Assembly: GCA_029256865.1 (NCBI GenBank)
Contig: JARIEH010000110.1
Coordinates: forward strand, 1-9,033
Source: Psychrobacter sp.
GTDB taxonomy: Bacteria; Pseudomonadota; Gammaproteobacteria; Pseudomonadales; Moraxellaceae
Direction of reading: 5' to 3'
DNA length: 9,033 nucleotides
Below are positions 1 through 6,780 of the stretch, piece after piece. The position numbers were made by a program, and so were the translations under genes. The stretch's first letter is position 1, and each line of letters opens with the position of its first letter. The notes under the pieces are model-generated. The model did no database searches, was not told the DNA's origin, and saw only the letters and a program-made list of their open reading frames with translations.

Positions 1-115
1 CATTGACGGTAAGGTCTTACAGCCACGTGATGGACTAGGTATTACCGAGATTGATCACTTTACGATGAACGCCATTACCAATGCGCAAGTATTGGTGATG
101 GAAGTACCCGTTTGA
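1..115 (+). CDS. Pirin family protein, C-terminal end (partial)
   Basis: Only the last 37 codons are in the window: frame 2 is open from the left edge to a TGA at 113-115. The peptide contains LQPRDGLGITEIDHFTMN and ends in QVLVMEVPV. This matches the usual end of the C-terminal cupin of pirin/YhhW/YhaK-type proteins, where a 'GDG(L/A)xI' turn and an acidic/threonine strand precede a terminal 'xVLLFELP'. Some family members have quercetin 2,3-dioxygenase activity and others act as redox or stress-linked regulators; the fragment cannot tell which. The metal-binding residues lie in the N-terminal cupin outside the window. No terminator hairpin is evident before the next feature, 45 bases on. 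Family assignment rests on a short tail, so it is likely rather than certain. Confidence 0.72.
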   Translation, partial: IDGKVLQPRDGLGITEIDHFTMNAITNAQVLVMEVPV

Positions 116-160
116 TGATTACTTTAAGATTAGGTTTTTAGCACAAAAACGATATCCCTC

Positions 161-368
161 ATGTCCAGCTTTAAAGGTATATTAGGCGAGACCGTCATCA
201 ACGTAGCCATGTGGCTAAAGCTTGAAAAGTAATAATCAAGCGCCTGCATGTCCAAAATGTAATGGTGACATAATTAAGAGCATAGCGAAAAAAAGGGCGC
301 GTCAAGGACAAGCCTTTTATGGTGATCATCAACTTCCAAAGTATCGCGGTGTGGTGAATATCGATTAA
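161..368 (+). pseudogene. Relic of a NERD-type nuclease with C-terminal topoisomerase-like zinc ribbon
   Basis: Two pieces in different frames look like the two ends of one gene. ATG 161 to TAA 230-232 reads MSSFKGILGETVINVAMWLK and then LEK, resembling the N-terminus of NERD-domain (nuclease-related) proteins. From about 219 to TAA 366-368, in the next frame, the sequence encodes CPKCNGDIIKSIAKKRARQG, then QAFYG and a tail with LPKYRGVVNID. This follows the zf-C4 topoisomerase-type ribbon found at the C-terminus of such proteins. Cys1 and Cys2 are intact (CPKC), but Cys3 (expected in FYGC) and Cys4 (expected in PKC) are replaced by Asp and Tyr. The whole nuclease core, normally well over 100 residues, is missing, with the junction near 228. 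Internal deletion, frame change and lost ligands together indicate a dead gene. No good ribosome binding site precedes the ATG. Confidence 0.62.
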
Positions 369-509
369 TAAAGATTTATTGGCGTCTTCTATAGCAGTAA
401 ATAGAAGTAAGTGAATAAGAATAATCATTTTATATCGGCGCTATTAATCCAAGCTTGAAAAAATAGCTTGCGATAATCGATTAAAAGGCTGTTTTAAAAG
501 TAAGGAATG

Positions 510-526
510 TAAGATAGTATATCTTA
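510..526. promoter_or_regulatory. Palindrome upstream of the TPP-enzyme gene (candidate operator)
   Basis: TAAGATAGTATATCTTA is a perfect 7-3-7 dyad centred 55 bases before the start codon at 573. A direct repeat TAATGTTCA follows at 530-538 and 554-562, with starts 24 bases apart, the second copy abutting the ribosome binding site. Both lie where a transcriptional regulator could act. No convincing -35/-10 pair could be fixed in 369-509, so the relation to the promoter is unknown. Short dyads are common in AT-rich DNA, hence the low confidence. Confidence 0.3.
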
Positions 527-572
527 ACTTAATGTTCAGTTTTCAACGACCACTAATGTTCAAGGATGACTT

Positions 573-2273
573 ATGACACAATCAATGGAGAAGACAACAT
601 CCATAATTCCACCGATTACCTGTGGCGAGCTGCTCGTACAATGGCTAGAATATTATGGTGTTGATACCGTATTTGGTATTCCAGGCGTCCATACCGTCGA
701 GCTGTACCGCGGCCTACCAAATACAGGTATTCGTCATATCACCCCGCGTCATGAGCAAGGCGCTGGATTTATGGCCGATGGCTATTACCGTGCTTCTGGT
801 AAGGTGGGAGTTTGCTTTATTATCACTGGTCCGGGTATGACCAATATTATGACTGCCATGGCTCAAGCATTGGCGGATTCTATACCTATGCTGGTCATAT
901 CGAGCGTCAATAAAATAGCGCAAACGGGGAGTGGGGAGGGGCATTTGCATGAGCTACATGATCAGCAAGGCATGGTCAGCAAAGTTGCTCTAACAAGTAA
1001 AACGATTTGGCAGCCTGAAGCACTTCCTAAAGTTATCGCCGCGGCATTTGCATTATTCAATGGTGGACGCCCAGGTCCAGTACATATCCAATTGCCCATT
1101 GATGTGATTACTGCTGATGCTAGTCATGTTGCCAAACCACCTACCAAAAGGCAAATTGATTTAAAACAGGATATAGCGCCGCAAGTCCTGTTGCCATCGC
1201 CTAATCCTTCTCAATTAGATCTGATTGTAGAGCAGCTAAAAACAGCAAAAAACCCCATACTACTTTATGGCGGCGGCTGCGTGGATGTGGATAGCGATGC
1301 GCAGAAACTATCAGAGCTCATAGACGCGCCGACGTTCCTAACGATTAATGCTAAAGGATTATTACCACCCGCACACCCACTCAGTTTAGGGAGCAACTCA
1401 TCATCAGCGGCAGGCCGTGCGCTTATTATGGACGCCGATATGGTGTTGGCGATTGGTACTGAACTAGGTGAGACTGATTATGACACCGTGCTTGATGGCG
1501 GATTTCGCATCAATGGTACGCTTATTCGCATCGACTGCGATGCCGAGCAATTACAGCGTCCTTTTAGAGCCGATATTGCGGTATTGTCTGATGCGCAAAT
1601 GGCTATTAGTGGACTGTGCAAACGCTTCGAAAATCATGGTCTAGACCGTCAAGCCAAACAGCAAGTGGCAGAAGTTAAGCAAGATGTTATTGAAGCTATA
1701 CCGACAAACTTGGCTGGTCAAAATGCGCTGCTTAAACTATTTAGAGATGAGGTAGCAGACGTCATCATTGTTGGCGACTCAACGCAGCCAGTCTATAGCG
1801 GTAATCATGGTTATGAGGCACTGGCTACACGGCGCTGGTTCAATTCAGCGACTGGCTATGGCACCTTAGGTTATGGTTTACCGGCGGCTATTGGGGCCAT
1901 GCTAGGATCAAATCAACCCGTCATTAGCCTCATCGGTGATGGGGGCATTCAGTTCACTATTGCTGAGCTGATTTGCGCCGCTGAGCTCGAGCTGCCGCTG
2001 ATTGTGCTGTTATGGAATAACCAAGGCTATGGAGAGATTCGCAGCTATATGGAAAATCGTGGCTTGCCGATTATCGGAGTCAGTATCAAAACCCCCGACT
2101 TTGAGCCATTAGCGGCAGGGTTTGGGGCAGGATATCGTAGAATCAACGACAAACAACAACTACTAGACGCGCTAAAGGAAGACACTAAAGGCAAGCGGCC
2201 GGTCATCTATGAGGTTGATGAAGCTGATGAGTTTCTTGAAAAGATGGGCGAATCGTTTAGCTATTTTAGCTGA
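573..2273 (+). CDS. Thiamine-diphosphate-dependent enzyme, AruI-like 2-oxo acid decarboxylase
   Basis: A complete 566-residue protein of the acetolactate synthase/pyruvate decarboxylase superfamily. The start at 573 has AAGGA at 562-566, six bases away. The N-terminal pyrimidine domain (about 17-180) has GVDTVFGIPGVHTVELYRGL and TPRHEQGAGFMADGYYR, with catalytic Glu61 in RHEQGA, then FIITGPGMTN. A central domain spans about 215-345. The C-terminal pyrophosphate domain has GYGTLGYGLPAAIGA and the thiamine diphosphate/Mg motif GDG (455-457) to NN (482-483). The 'GIPGVHTVELYRGL' and 'RHEQGAGFMADGY' segments are those I associate with AruI, 5-guanidino-2-oxopentanoate decarboxylase of the arginine transaminase pathway, which gives 4-guanidinobutanal and CO2; length also fits (about 560). 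No transaminase (AruH) lies in the window, so the substrate is inferred and a different 2-oxo acid is possible. Acetolactate synthase is less likely since no regulatory-subunit gene follows. Probably cytosolic and transcribed alone. Confidence 0.87.
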   Translation: MTQSMEKTTSIIPPITCGELLVQWLEYYGVDTVFGIPGVHTVELYRGLPNTGIRHITPRHEQGAGFMADGYYRASGKVGVCFIITGPGMTNIMTAMAQALADSIPMLVISSVNKIAQTGSGEGHLHELHDQQGMVSKVALTSKTIWQPEALPKVIAAAFALFNGGRPGPVHIQLPIDVITADASHVAKPPTKRQIDLKQDIAPQVLLPSPNPSQLDLIVEQLKTAKNPILLYGGGCVDVDSDAQKLSELIDAPTFLTINAKGLLPPAHPLSLGSNSSSAAGRALIMDADMVLAIGTELGETDYDTVLDGGFRINGTLIRIDCDAEQLQRPFRADIAVLSDAQMAISGLCKRFENHGLDRQAKQQVAEVKQDVIEAIPTNLAGQNALLKLFRDEVADVIIVGDSTQPVYSGNHGYEALATRRWFNSATGYGTLGYGLPAAIGAMLGSNQPVISLIGDGGIQFTIAELICAAELELPLIVLLWNNQGYGEIRSYMENRGLPIIGVSIKTPDFEPLAAGFGAGYRRINDKQQLLDALKEDTKGKRPVIYEVDEADEFLEKMGESFSYFS

Positions 2274-2346
2274 GTAAAGCTTTAGCTAAATATACTGAAG
2301 TCTGGTTGGTTGAAAAACAGCGTCTATGGTGTCGAAGATTATTAGT

Positions 2347-2466
2347 TCATCCCCCTTGCTTGTTATTTAAGTTATCTAACTGTGGTTTATCAGTTTTGCA
2401 GTTGATAATCAAGACAACTACTTCGCCATTAATGCATTTGTCTTTCAACCGCATGACCTCCTTCAT
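2347..2466 (-). CDS. Possible small protein, 39 residues, function unknown
   Basis: Reading leftward from ATG (2466-2464) to TGA (2349-2347), the frame encodes MKEVMRLKDKCINGEVVVLI followed by INCKTDKPQL and DNLNNKQGG. AGGAG (complement of 2473-2477) sits six bases before the ATG, an ideal Shine-Dalgarno spacing. The peptide is lysine-rich with one hydrophobic stretch (GEVVVLIIN, residues 14-22), too short for a convincing membrane helix, and two cysteines (11 and 23). It lies 111 bases downstream of the oxidoreductase gene on the same strand, so it could be read from that operon if transcription passes the weak hairpin at 2519-2550. An alternative TTG start at codon 7 has AAGGAGG eight bases upstream. 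I do not recognise the family. It may be a true small gene, a remnant or chance; the good ribosome binding site is the main support. Confidence 0.33.
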   Translation of the reverse strand: MKEVMRLKDKCINGEVVVLIINCKTDKPQLDNLNNKQGG

Positions 2467-2508
2467 TTCAATCTCCTAAAAGGAGGTCGTGGTTAGAAGG
2501 AGGTCATG
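2452..2508 (-). promoter_or_regulatory. Nested anti-SD/SD inverted repeats over the small ORF's translation start
   Basis: CATGACCTCCTTC at 2452-2464 and GAAGGAGGTCATG at 2496-2508 form a perfect 13-bp inverted repeat. Inside the 31-base loop, CTCCT (2473-2477) and AGGAG (2481-2485) form a second 5-bp stem with a three-base loop. In leftward RNA the inner stem hides the AGGAG ribosome binding site of the 39-codon ORF, and the outer stem hides the last base of its AUG plus codons 2-5. AAGGAGGTCGTGG (2480-2492) and AAGGAGGTCATGG (2497-2509) are also direct repeats with one mismatch. In leftward RNA they read as ACCUCCUU, like the 3' end of 16S rRNA. The structure is seen in the sequence; a translation-control role is inference. 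Confidence 0.4.
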
Positions 2509-2518
2509 GCCATTTTGA

Positions 2519-2550
2519 TGTTGCAATCAAAGATATTTTTAATTGCAACA
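2519..2550. terminator. AT-rich inverted repeat downstream of the oxidoreductase gene (weak terminator candidate)
   Basis: TGTTGCAAT (2519-2527) and ATTGCAACA (2542-2550) are perfect 9-bp arms with a 14-base loop. The hairpin lies 27 bases past the oxidoreductase stop on the leftward strand, a sensible place for transcription to end. The stem is AT-rich and the leftward strand continues TCAAAATGG rather than with a U-run, so it would be a poor intrinsic terminator. It could equally be a protein-binding dyad or an RNA-stabilising end. Confidence 0.3.
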
Positions 2551-2577
2551 AGGATTTTTATTAGTAAAACGCTTCAT

Positions 2578-4539
2578 TCAAATACTTATGGCAGATTTGA
2601 GACCATCGTACACGGCTTCTTCGGCAGTACGCGGGGCAAGGCAGTCACCGATCAGAGTAACCGGTAGATCAAGCCAACGATCCTCATCTTCGGGAGAGAC
2701 ATTGGGTATCCCTCCACAGGACAATACGAGATGGTCAACGTCATCTAGAATCATGGGCTCGCCGCCTGCTGTATGATGGAAATAAACCGTGTCATCGTCA
2801 ATCCCGAATGCGCGAGCGTAGGTTATTACCTTGATACCAAGGTTGTGGATTCTTGCTGCTGTATGGTCGCGGACATAACTCTGTAGCGACTCACCAACAT
2901 GTAAACCATTGACTGCAAGCGTGACTCTCGCACCCGACTTTGCCAGTATTTCTGCGACGCCAACACCGATCCAGTCCCCCTTACTATCATAGACCACCAC
3001 ATGACCGCTGGGCAAGGTAGTCGCGCTTAGTAAATCGATAGCTTGACTGACTGGCAGACTGCCCATACGTTCCAAAGGTGGATTATAGGGTCTGGCCCCA
3101 GTCGCCATTAGCACTTGCTCGTAGCCTGCCTCGAGCAGTTTTTCTGGCGTGACGTCTTGCTGCGTCAACACTTCTACTTGACTACGTTTCAGCTCTTCTT
3201 GCAAGTTAGTAACAAGCCCACCGAACTCAGCACGATGTGGCAATAGTTGCGCTAAGTTAACTTGACCGCCCAAGCGTGAATTGGCTTCAAAAAGGGTCAC
3301 TTTATGGCCTCTAGCTGCTGCTACTACAGCGGCCTTCATGCCTGCCGGACCGCCACCAATTACTGCGACACGACGAGAATTTATCGCAGTACCGATGTCA
3401 TCGTACTGCAGCTCACGACCTGATTCTGGATATTGTATGCAGGAGATTGGTAGGCCGCGATGGAAGCGACCAATGCAAGCCTGATTACAGCCGATACAAG
3501 CACGAATGCCATCGGCATCATTACTCATAGCTTTGCTCGGCATGGCAGGATCACAGATCAATGCACGAGTCATGCCGCATAGGTCCGCAGCGCCAGAACG
3601 TATCACTTCCTCTGCTTCATGCGGTTGATTGATACGCCCAGTTAGAATCAGGGGTAGAGACAGACCCGCGCGCAGTGCTAAAGCTTCGTCCTTAAGGTAA
3701 GCATTGTCATACATCATAGGTGGCACAATATGTATGGCTCCCCCCAGTGTCGCTGAAGTACCAGCCACTACACTGGCATAATCCAGCTTACTTTCTAGAT
3801 GCTGTAGAGCTTCGATGGCATCCTCTTTACTCATACCCTCTTCGTCACGCTCGTCACAAGAGATGCGCACGCCGATTGCTAATTCATCTCCGGCTCGGCT
3901 ACGAATCTCATCGATGACCTCTTCCAGAAAACGTATGCGGTTGGCGAAGCTGCCACCGTATTCATCTTTTCGACTGTTCACCTTTGGGTTGAGAAACTGT
4001 GCTGGTAGATAACCGTGACTTGCAAGAATTTCTACGCCTTGAATGCCTGCTTGCTGCATACGTATAGCTGCGTCGCCAAAACTGGTGACGATCTCATTAA
4101 TCATGCTTTGGTTGAGGGCGCGAGGCATGACATGGAAGCGTTCTTGAGGGCTGCTAGATGCCGAGTAGGCGACCGGCTTTAACCCATCGGCTGACTCCAT
4201 AATTTCGCGACCCGGATGAAGAAGCTGTGCAAAGAGCACACTGCCGTGACGCTGACATGCCTCAGACAAGCGTCGATATCCTGAGATGCATTCATCTTGG
4301 TTAGCCATCAGTAAATGAGAGGTGTAGCGTGCGGTTTCGTGTACCCCCGAAACTTGCAGTACAATCAGGCCAGTACCGTGTCGGGCACGTTTCTCAATAT
4401 ACGCAACAAGCGCATCGTTGACAACGCCATTTTCTGGTAAACAGGTATCATGACCTGTGAACACAATACGATTCGGTATGGTGTACTGACCAATTTTAAA
4501 CGGTGAAAAAAGAGTGGGGAAGAGCTGTTGAGTACTCAT
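2578..4539 (-). CDS. NADH:flavin oxidoreductase, FadH/TMADH/DgcA type (FMN, 4Fe-4S, FAD); possible N-demethylase
   Basis: A complete 653-residue enzyme. An N-terminal old-yellow-enzyme barrel (about 5-340) has LLHPGRE (106-112) and ASHGYLPAQFLNPKVNSRKD followed by EYGGSFANRIRF (173-204), the FMN/active-site region. Four cysteines, C348, C351, C355 and C367 (CIGCNQACIG, then PISCIQ), bind the 4Fe-4S cluster. The FAD Rossmann motif is VAVIGGGPAG (391-400), and a second nucleotide-fold strand HVVVYDSKGDWIGVGVAE starts at 513. This order matches 2,4-dienoyl-CoA reductase FadH, trimethylamine dehydrogenase, dimethylglycine demethylase DgcA and the stachydrine/N-methylproline demethylases. The cluster motif with 'PISCIQxPxxGRE' looks closer to the demethylase branch than to FadH; this is from memory of the families. 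The ATG overlaps the symporter stop by four bases, with GGAGA (complement of 4547-4551) seven bases upstream. Coupling to an importer favours an imported solute over fatty acyl-CoA as substrate. Cytosolic. Confidence 0.85.
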   Translation of the reverse strand: MSTQQLFPTLFSPFKIGQYTIPNRIVFTGHDTCLPENGVVNDALVAYIEKRARHGTGLIVLQVSGVHETARYTSHLLMANQDECISGYRRLSEACQRHGSVLFAQLLHPGREIMESADGLKPVAYSASSSPQERFHVMPRALNQSMINEIVTSFGDAAIRMQQAGIQGVEILASHGYLPAQFLNPKVNSRKDEYGGSFANRIRFLEEVIDEIRSRAGDELAIGVRISCDERDEEGMSKEDAIEALQHLESKLDYASVVAGTSATLGGAIHIVPPMMYDNAYLKDEALALRAGLSLPLILTGRINQPHEAEEVIRSGAADLCGMTRALICDPAMPSKAMSNDADGIRACIGCNQACIGRFHRGLPISCIQYPESGRELQYDDIGTAINSRRVAVIGGGPAGMKAAVVAAARGHKVTLFEANSRLGGQVNLAQLLPHRAEFGGLVTNLQEELKRSQVEVLTQQDVTPEKLLEAGYEQVLMATGARPYNPPLERMGSLPVSQAIDLLSATTLPSGHVVVYDSKGDWIGVGVAEILAKSGARVTLAVNGLHVGESLQSYVRDHTAARIHNLGIKVITYARAFGIDDDTVYFHHTAGGEPMILDDVDHLVLSCGGIPNVSPEDEDRWLDLPVTLIGDCLAPRTAEEAVYDGLKSAISI

Positions 4540-6299
4540 GAACGTGTCTCCATTAACTTTTTATTAGCTGCGGTACTTGCCGCTTTGCGACCATAAGATC
4601 GTTTTACCTGCCAAAAGGCTAGCAAGCCTACGCTGAATACCGCCAGGCCGTAGCCCATTGCTAACAAGCTCTCGCCGCTGAATATGCTGAACTCACGTTT
4701 TACGGCTGCGGCATAAGGAACGGCATAGAACACAAGCATCAGCCCTGAAATGGCGAGTCCAGACATCATGACAATCATCGGCCAAATCAACGTTTTCTTG
4801 ACTCTTACCGGATCGAACTCTTCCTCTGGTGTTTTGTGAATAGCTTCGAAGTAGGCGAGAGCGGCGACCGTTGGTTTTGTGAAACGAGAAATCACTAGAA
4901 TACAAAAAATGCTGCTGACAAGACCTAAAATGAAAGGATCCATATACACAGACAATGAAATCATCCCGGCAGTGTCCATTAGCTTAGCGCCAATATTAAC
5001 GACAAAACCAACTAACATACCAGCAAAAGCCGCAGGCGCACTAATGCGGCGACTCCAGATACTCATAAAGGCCACAGGCCCCCAAGAAGACGCAAATAAA
5101 GTGCCAGCGAAATAAGTAATCCACATCACCGCTGGTGGCTGGAGAAACGCTAAAACCAGGCTGATCAAAGCGGCAGCGAACATAATGTAGCGGCTCAGGC
5201 GTAGTGTCTTTTTCTCGCCCCACTTGCTTGAATCAATGATATCGTTAGTAACGCTGAAGCTAATTAGTGACAAAAAGGTTGAACAAGAAGATAGTGCGGC
5301 AGCCATAATACCTGATATGAGCAGGGTGCCAATAAGTGGTGGCATCATGTTGATACCTGCCCAAATGATGGCGCGCTCAGAAGGTTCGATACTCGGATTG
5401 GCAAGATTGATCGCAGCGCCACTGAACATCATCACTATATACATTGATGCGAGTACCAGTCCGGCGATGCAGGCTGAGCGCACTACCACATGTTCACTTC
5501 GAGCCATAAGATAACGGCTGGTTTGCCATGGGCTAACGGCCAGTACGATTGACCAAGAGGCTCCCAGTATGACTGCCCAAACAATAGCTTCCCTTCCAGA
5601 AGACCATATAGCATTTTCCCCCGTCAGCCCATGCCAAGCGATAATACCAGGCTTGGCATCATAGTTAGCAAGCGCGGTCAGCGAAGCGTGCCAACCGCCT
5701 CCTTCAACCAGTATATAAGGTAAGGCGATGACGGTAACCGAGGTAAACAATATGAACATAATAGTGTCAGTCAGTATCACACCGCTGGATCCTGAATACA
5801 GAGTGAACCCCATGTAGCCTATCCAAACCATGAGCAGGGCAACGCCGTAAGGGATTCCTGCCACATCTGAGATCAAAATCGAAGCGCCTTGAGTGACAGC
5901 AAGTAAATAAGCAGTCAGACCTATCGCAGTGGTGTACCCAGCTAGCCTCTGAACTGCACGCGAATCAAACCGCTTGGCAAAGAACTCTGGGACGGTTAAT
6001 GATTTACTACGCCGTATAAAACGTCCAAAGAATAGTGCTCCTAGCACATAGCCACTGGTATTGATTGCGGTCAGTGTCAGCATCAAAAAGGCATAGCCGT
6101 CATAAGCAAAGCCCGTTTCGCCAAGAAAAGCAGTGGTACTGAGAAAGCTAGCTACTAAGGTGCCAACAATCAATAGTGTGGGCGCGTTTCGCCCTGCTAC
6201 ATAATAGTCTTCTATACCTTGCACTTTGCGCCCAGCGTAGTTACCTACTAGTAGATAGACAGCAATGCTAACTATCAGGCCCCAGAAGTATATATTCAT
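4536..6299 (-). CDS. Sodium:solute symporter (SSS family)
   Basis: A complete 587-residue inner-membrane protein, the length and pattern of the LeuT-fold sodium:solute symporters (PutP/SGLT family). The chain is a string of about a dozen hydrophobic segments starting with MNIYFWGLIVSIAVYLLVGN. The family marks DYYVAGRN (31-38), SFLSTTAFLGETGFAYDGYA (51-70, first broken helix and sodium-site region) and LTVPEFFAKRF (101-111) are present. SGIMAAALSSCSTFLSLISF (about 329-348) matches the later conserved helix with the Ser/Thr sodium ligands. The C-terminal tail after the last helix is basic (QVKRSYGRKAAS). The start is supported by AAGGA (complement of 6306-6310), six bases upstream. Its stop overlaps the oxidoreductase start (ATGA, 4536-4539), so the two are translationally coupled and probably supply and use the same substrate. 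Which solute is not readable; proline/betaine-like compounds or carboxylates are typical of the family. Confidence 0.9.
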   Translation of the reverse strand: MNIYFWGLIVSIAVYLLVGNYAGRKVQGIEDYYVAGRNAPTLLIVGTLVASFLSTTAFLGETGFAYDGYAFLMLTLTAINTSGYVLGALFFGRFIRRSKSLTVPEFFAKRFDSRAVQRLAGYTTAIGLTAYLLAVTQGASILISDVAGIPYGVALLMVWIGYMGFTLYSGSSGVILTDTIMFILFTSVTVIALPYILVEGGGWHASLTALANYDAKPGIIAWHGLTGENAIWSSGREAIVWAVILGASWSIVLAVSPWQTSRYLMARSEHVVVRSACIAGLVLASMYIVMMFSGAAINLANPSIEPSERAIIWAGINMMPPLIGTLLISGIMAAALSSCSTFLSLISFSVTNDIIDSSKWGEKKTLRLSRYIMFAAALISLVLAFLQPPAVMWITYFAGTLFASSWGPVAFMSIWSRRISAPAAFAGMLVGFVVNIGAKLMDTAGMISLSVYMDPFILGLVSSIFCILVISRFTKPTVAALAYFEAIHKTPEEEFDPVRVKKTLIWPMIVMMSGLAISGLMLVFYAVPYAAAVKREFSIFSGESLLAMGYGLAVFSVGLLAFWQVKRSYGRKAASTAANKKLMETRS

Positions 6300-6616
6300 G
6301 GATCATCCTTAAAATAATGTGGCACCTTAACAACATAGGTATCAGATGCTATTAAGGTAACTTCCAATGTTATTTAAATCTGCTATTAATCTAGCTTACT
6401 ACTGGTTTTATTGAAATATGATCTTTCTTCTTTATATCTTTCATAGTTTTTTATTAAAAATATTTAGCCGTAGTGGTATAGATTCATAACTTACTTAGCA
6501 TAAGTATTTAAGTAACTACAATCAACTATAAGAAAATAAGAATTTAACTAGTCTCTTCATATGATGTTATAGCTTAAAAATGTAGGGGTCAACTAATACA
6601 AATCCTAAAAAATTAA
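6300..6616. other. AT-rich leader region of the symporter-oxidoreductase operon
   Basis: No gene is seen in these 317 bases. ACCTTAA (6324-6330) and TTAAGGT (6352-6358) form a 7-bp inverted repeat with a 21-base spacer just upstream of the symporter ribosome binding site, so a regulator site or leader hairpin is possible. The leftward operon promoter must lie here or just beyond, but I could not pick a convincing -35/-10 pair among many AT-rich alternatives. Confidence 0.35.
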
Positions 6617-6730
6617 AATTGCCTTCCAGTACGATTAGGCAAAGACCGAATTATTAAACAGATAAGCCTAACTAAACGGATGCTGCCAATTGACTACGAT
6701 GGCTTCGATGAGGATAATAAAAAAGCCTAA
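6617..6730 (+). pseudogene. Coding-like relic, last ~37 codons of an unidentified gene
   Basis: After a stop at 6614-6616, a rightward frame stays open to TAA 6728-6730 and reads LPVRLGKDRIIKQISLTKRM followed by LPIDYDGFDEDNKKA. The composition (charged, mixed, with a D-E-D-N-K-K tail) is like a real protein C-terminus rather than random AT-rich DNA. The stop codon sits inside the left arm of the terminator at 6719-6751, as at many true gene ends. No ATG or ribosome binding site begins the frame; the only internal ATG (6680) would leave 16 residues. I do not recognise the family. The best reading is the tail of a gene whose front has been lost, but chance is possible over this length. Confidence 0.3.
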
Positions 6731-6751
6731 CGATGACTATTAGGCTTTTTT
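6719..6751. terminator. Bidirectional intrinsic terminator of the aldehyde dehydrogenase gene
   Basis: AAAAAAGCCTAA (6719-6730) and TTAGGCTTTTTT (6740-6751) are perfect 12-bp complementary arms around a nine-base loop. Each strand ends in a six-T run after the GCC/GGC stem, so it can stop transcription both ways. It lies 29 bases past the aldehyde dehydrogenase stop on the leftward strand and separates that unit from the symporter operon. On the rightward strand it would end the relic frame that stops within its left arm. Confidence 0.85.
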
Positions 6752-6780
6752 ATCAAAAGTCGGATAGCTTAGATAAGTGC

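Larger units (their letters stand above)
2274..2577. other. Convergent intergenic region with several inverted repeats
   Basis: This 304-base AT-rich gap lies between the rightward TPP-enzyme gene and the leftward oxidoreductase gene. It contains a possible 39-codon leftward ORF (2347-2466), the nested anti-SD/SD repeats at 2452-2508 and a 9-bp inverted repeat at 2519-2550. No classic GC-rich stem followed by a T-run is seen for the rightward gene. The repeated TTTAGCT/AGCTAAA around 2256-2290 could fold but has no U-tract. Confidence 0.6.

Noticed and set aside
198..428. Leftward 76-codon open frame across the left relic
   Set aside because: It is antisense to the zinc-ribbon relic, has no supporting ribosome binding site and resembles no family I know; a shadow of decayed coding DNA.
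2506..2667. Rightward ORF preceded by AAGGAGGTC directly before ATG
   Set aside because: The SD-like sequence is only a base or so from the ATG, too close to work, and most of the frame is antisense to the oxidoreductase C-terminus. The motif is better explained as an arm of the 13-bp inverted repeat.
6580..6730. Insertion sequence end suggested by the repeated TTAGGC/GCCTAA words
   Set aside because: No paired terminal inverted repeats, target duplication or transposase reading frame could be found.
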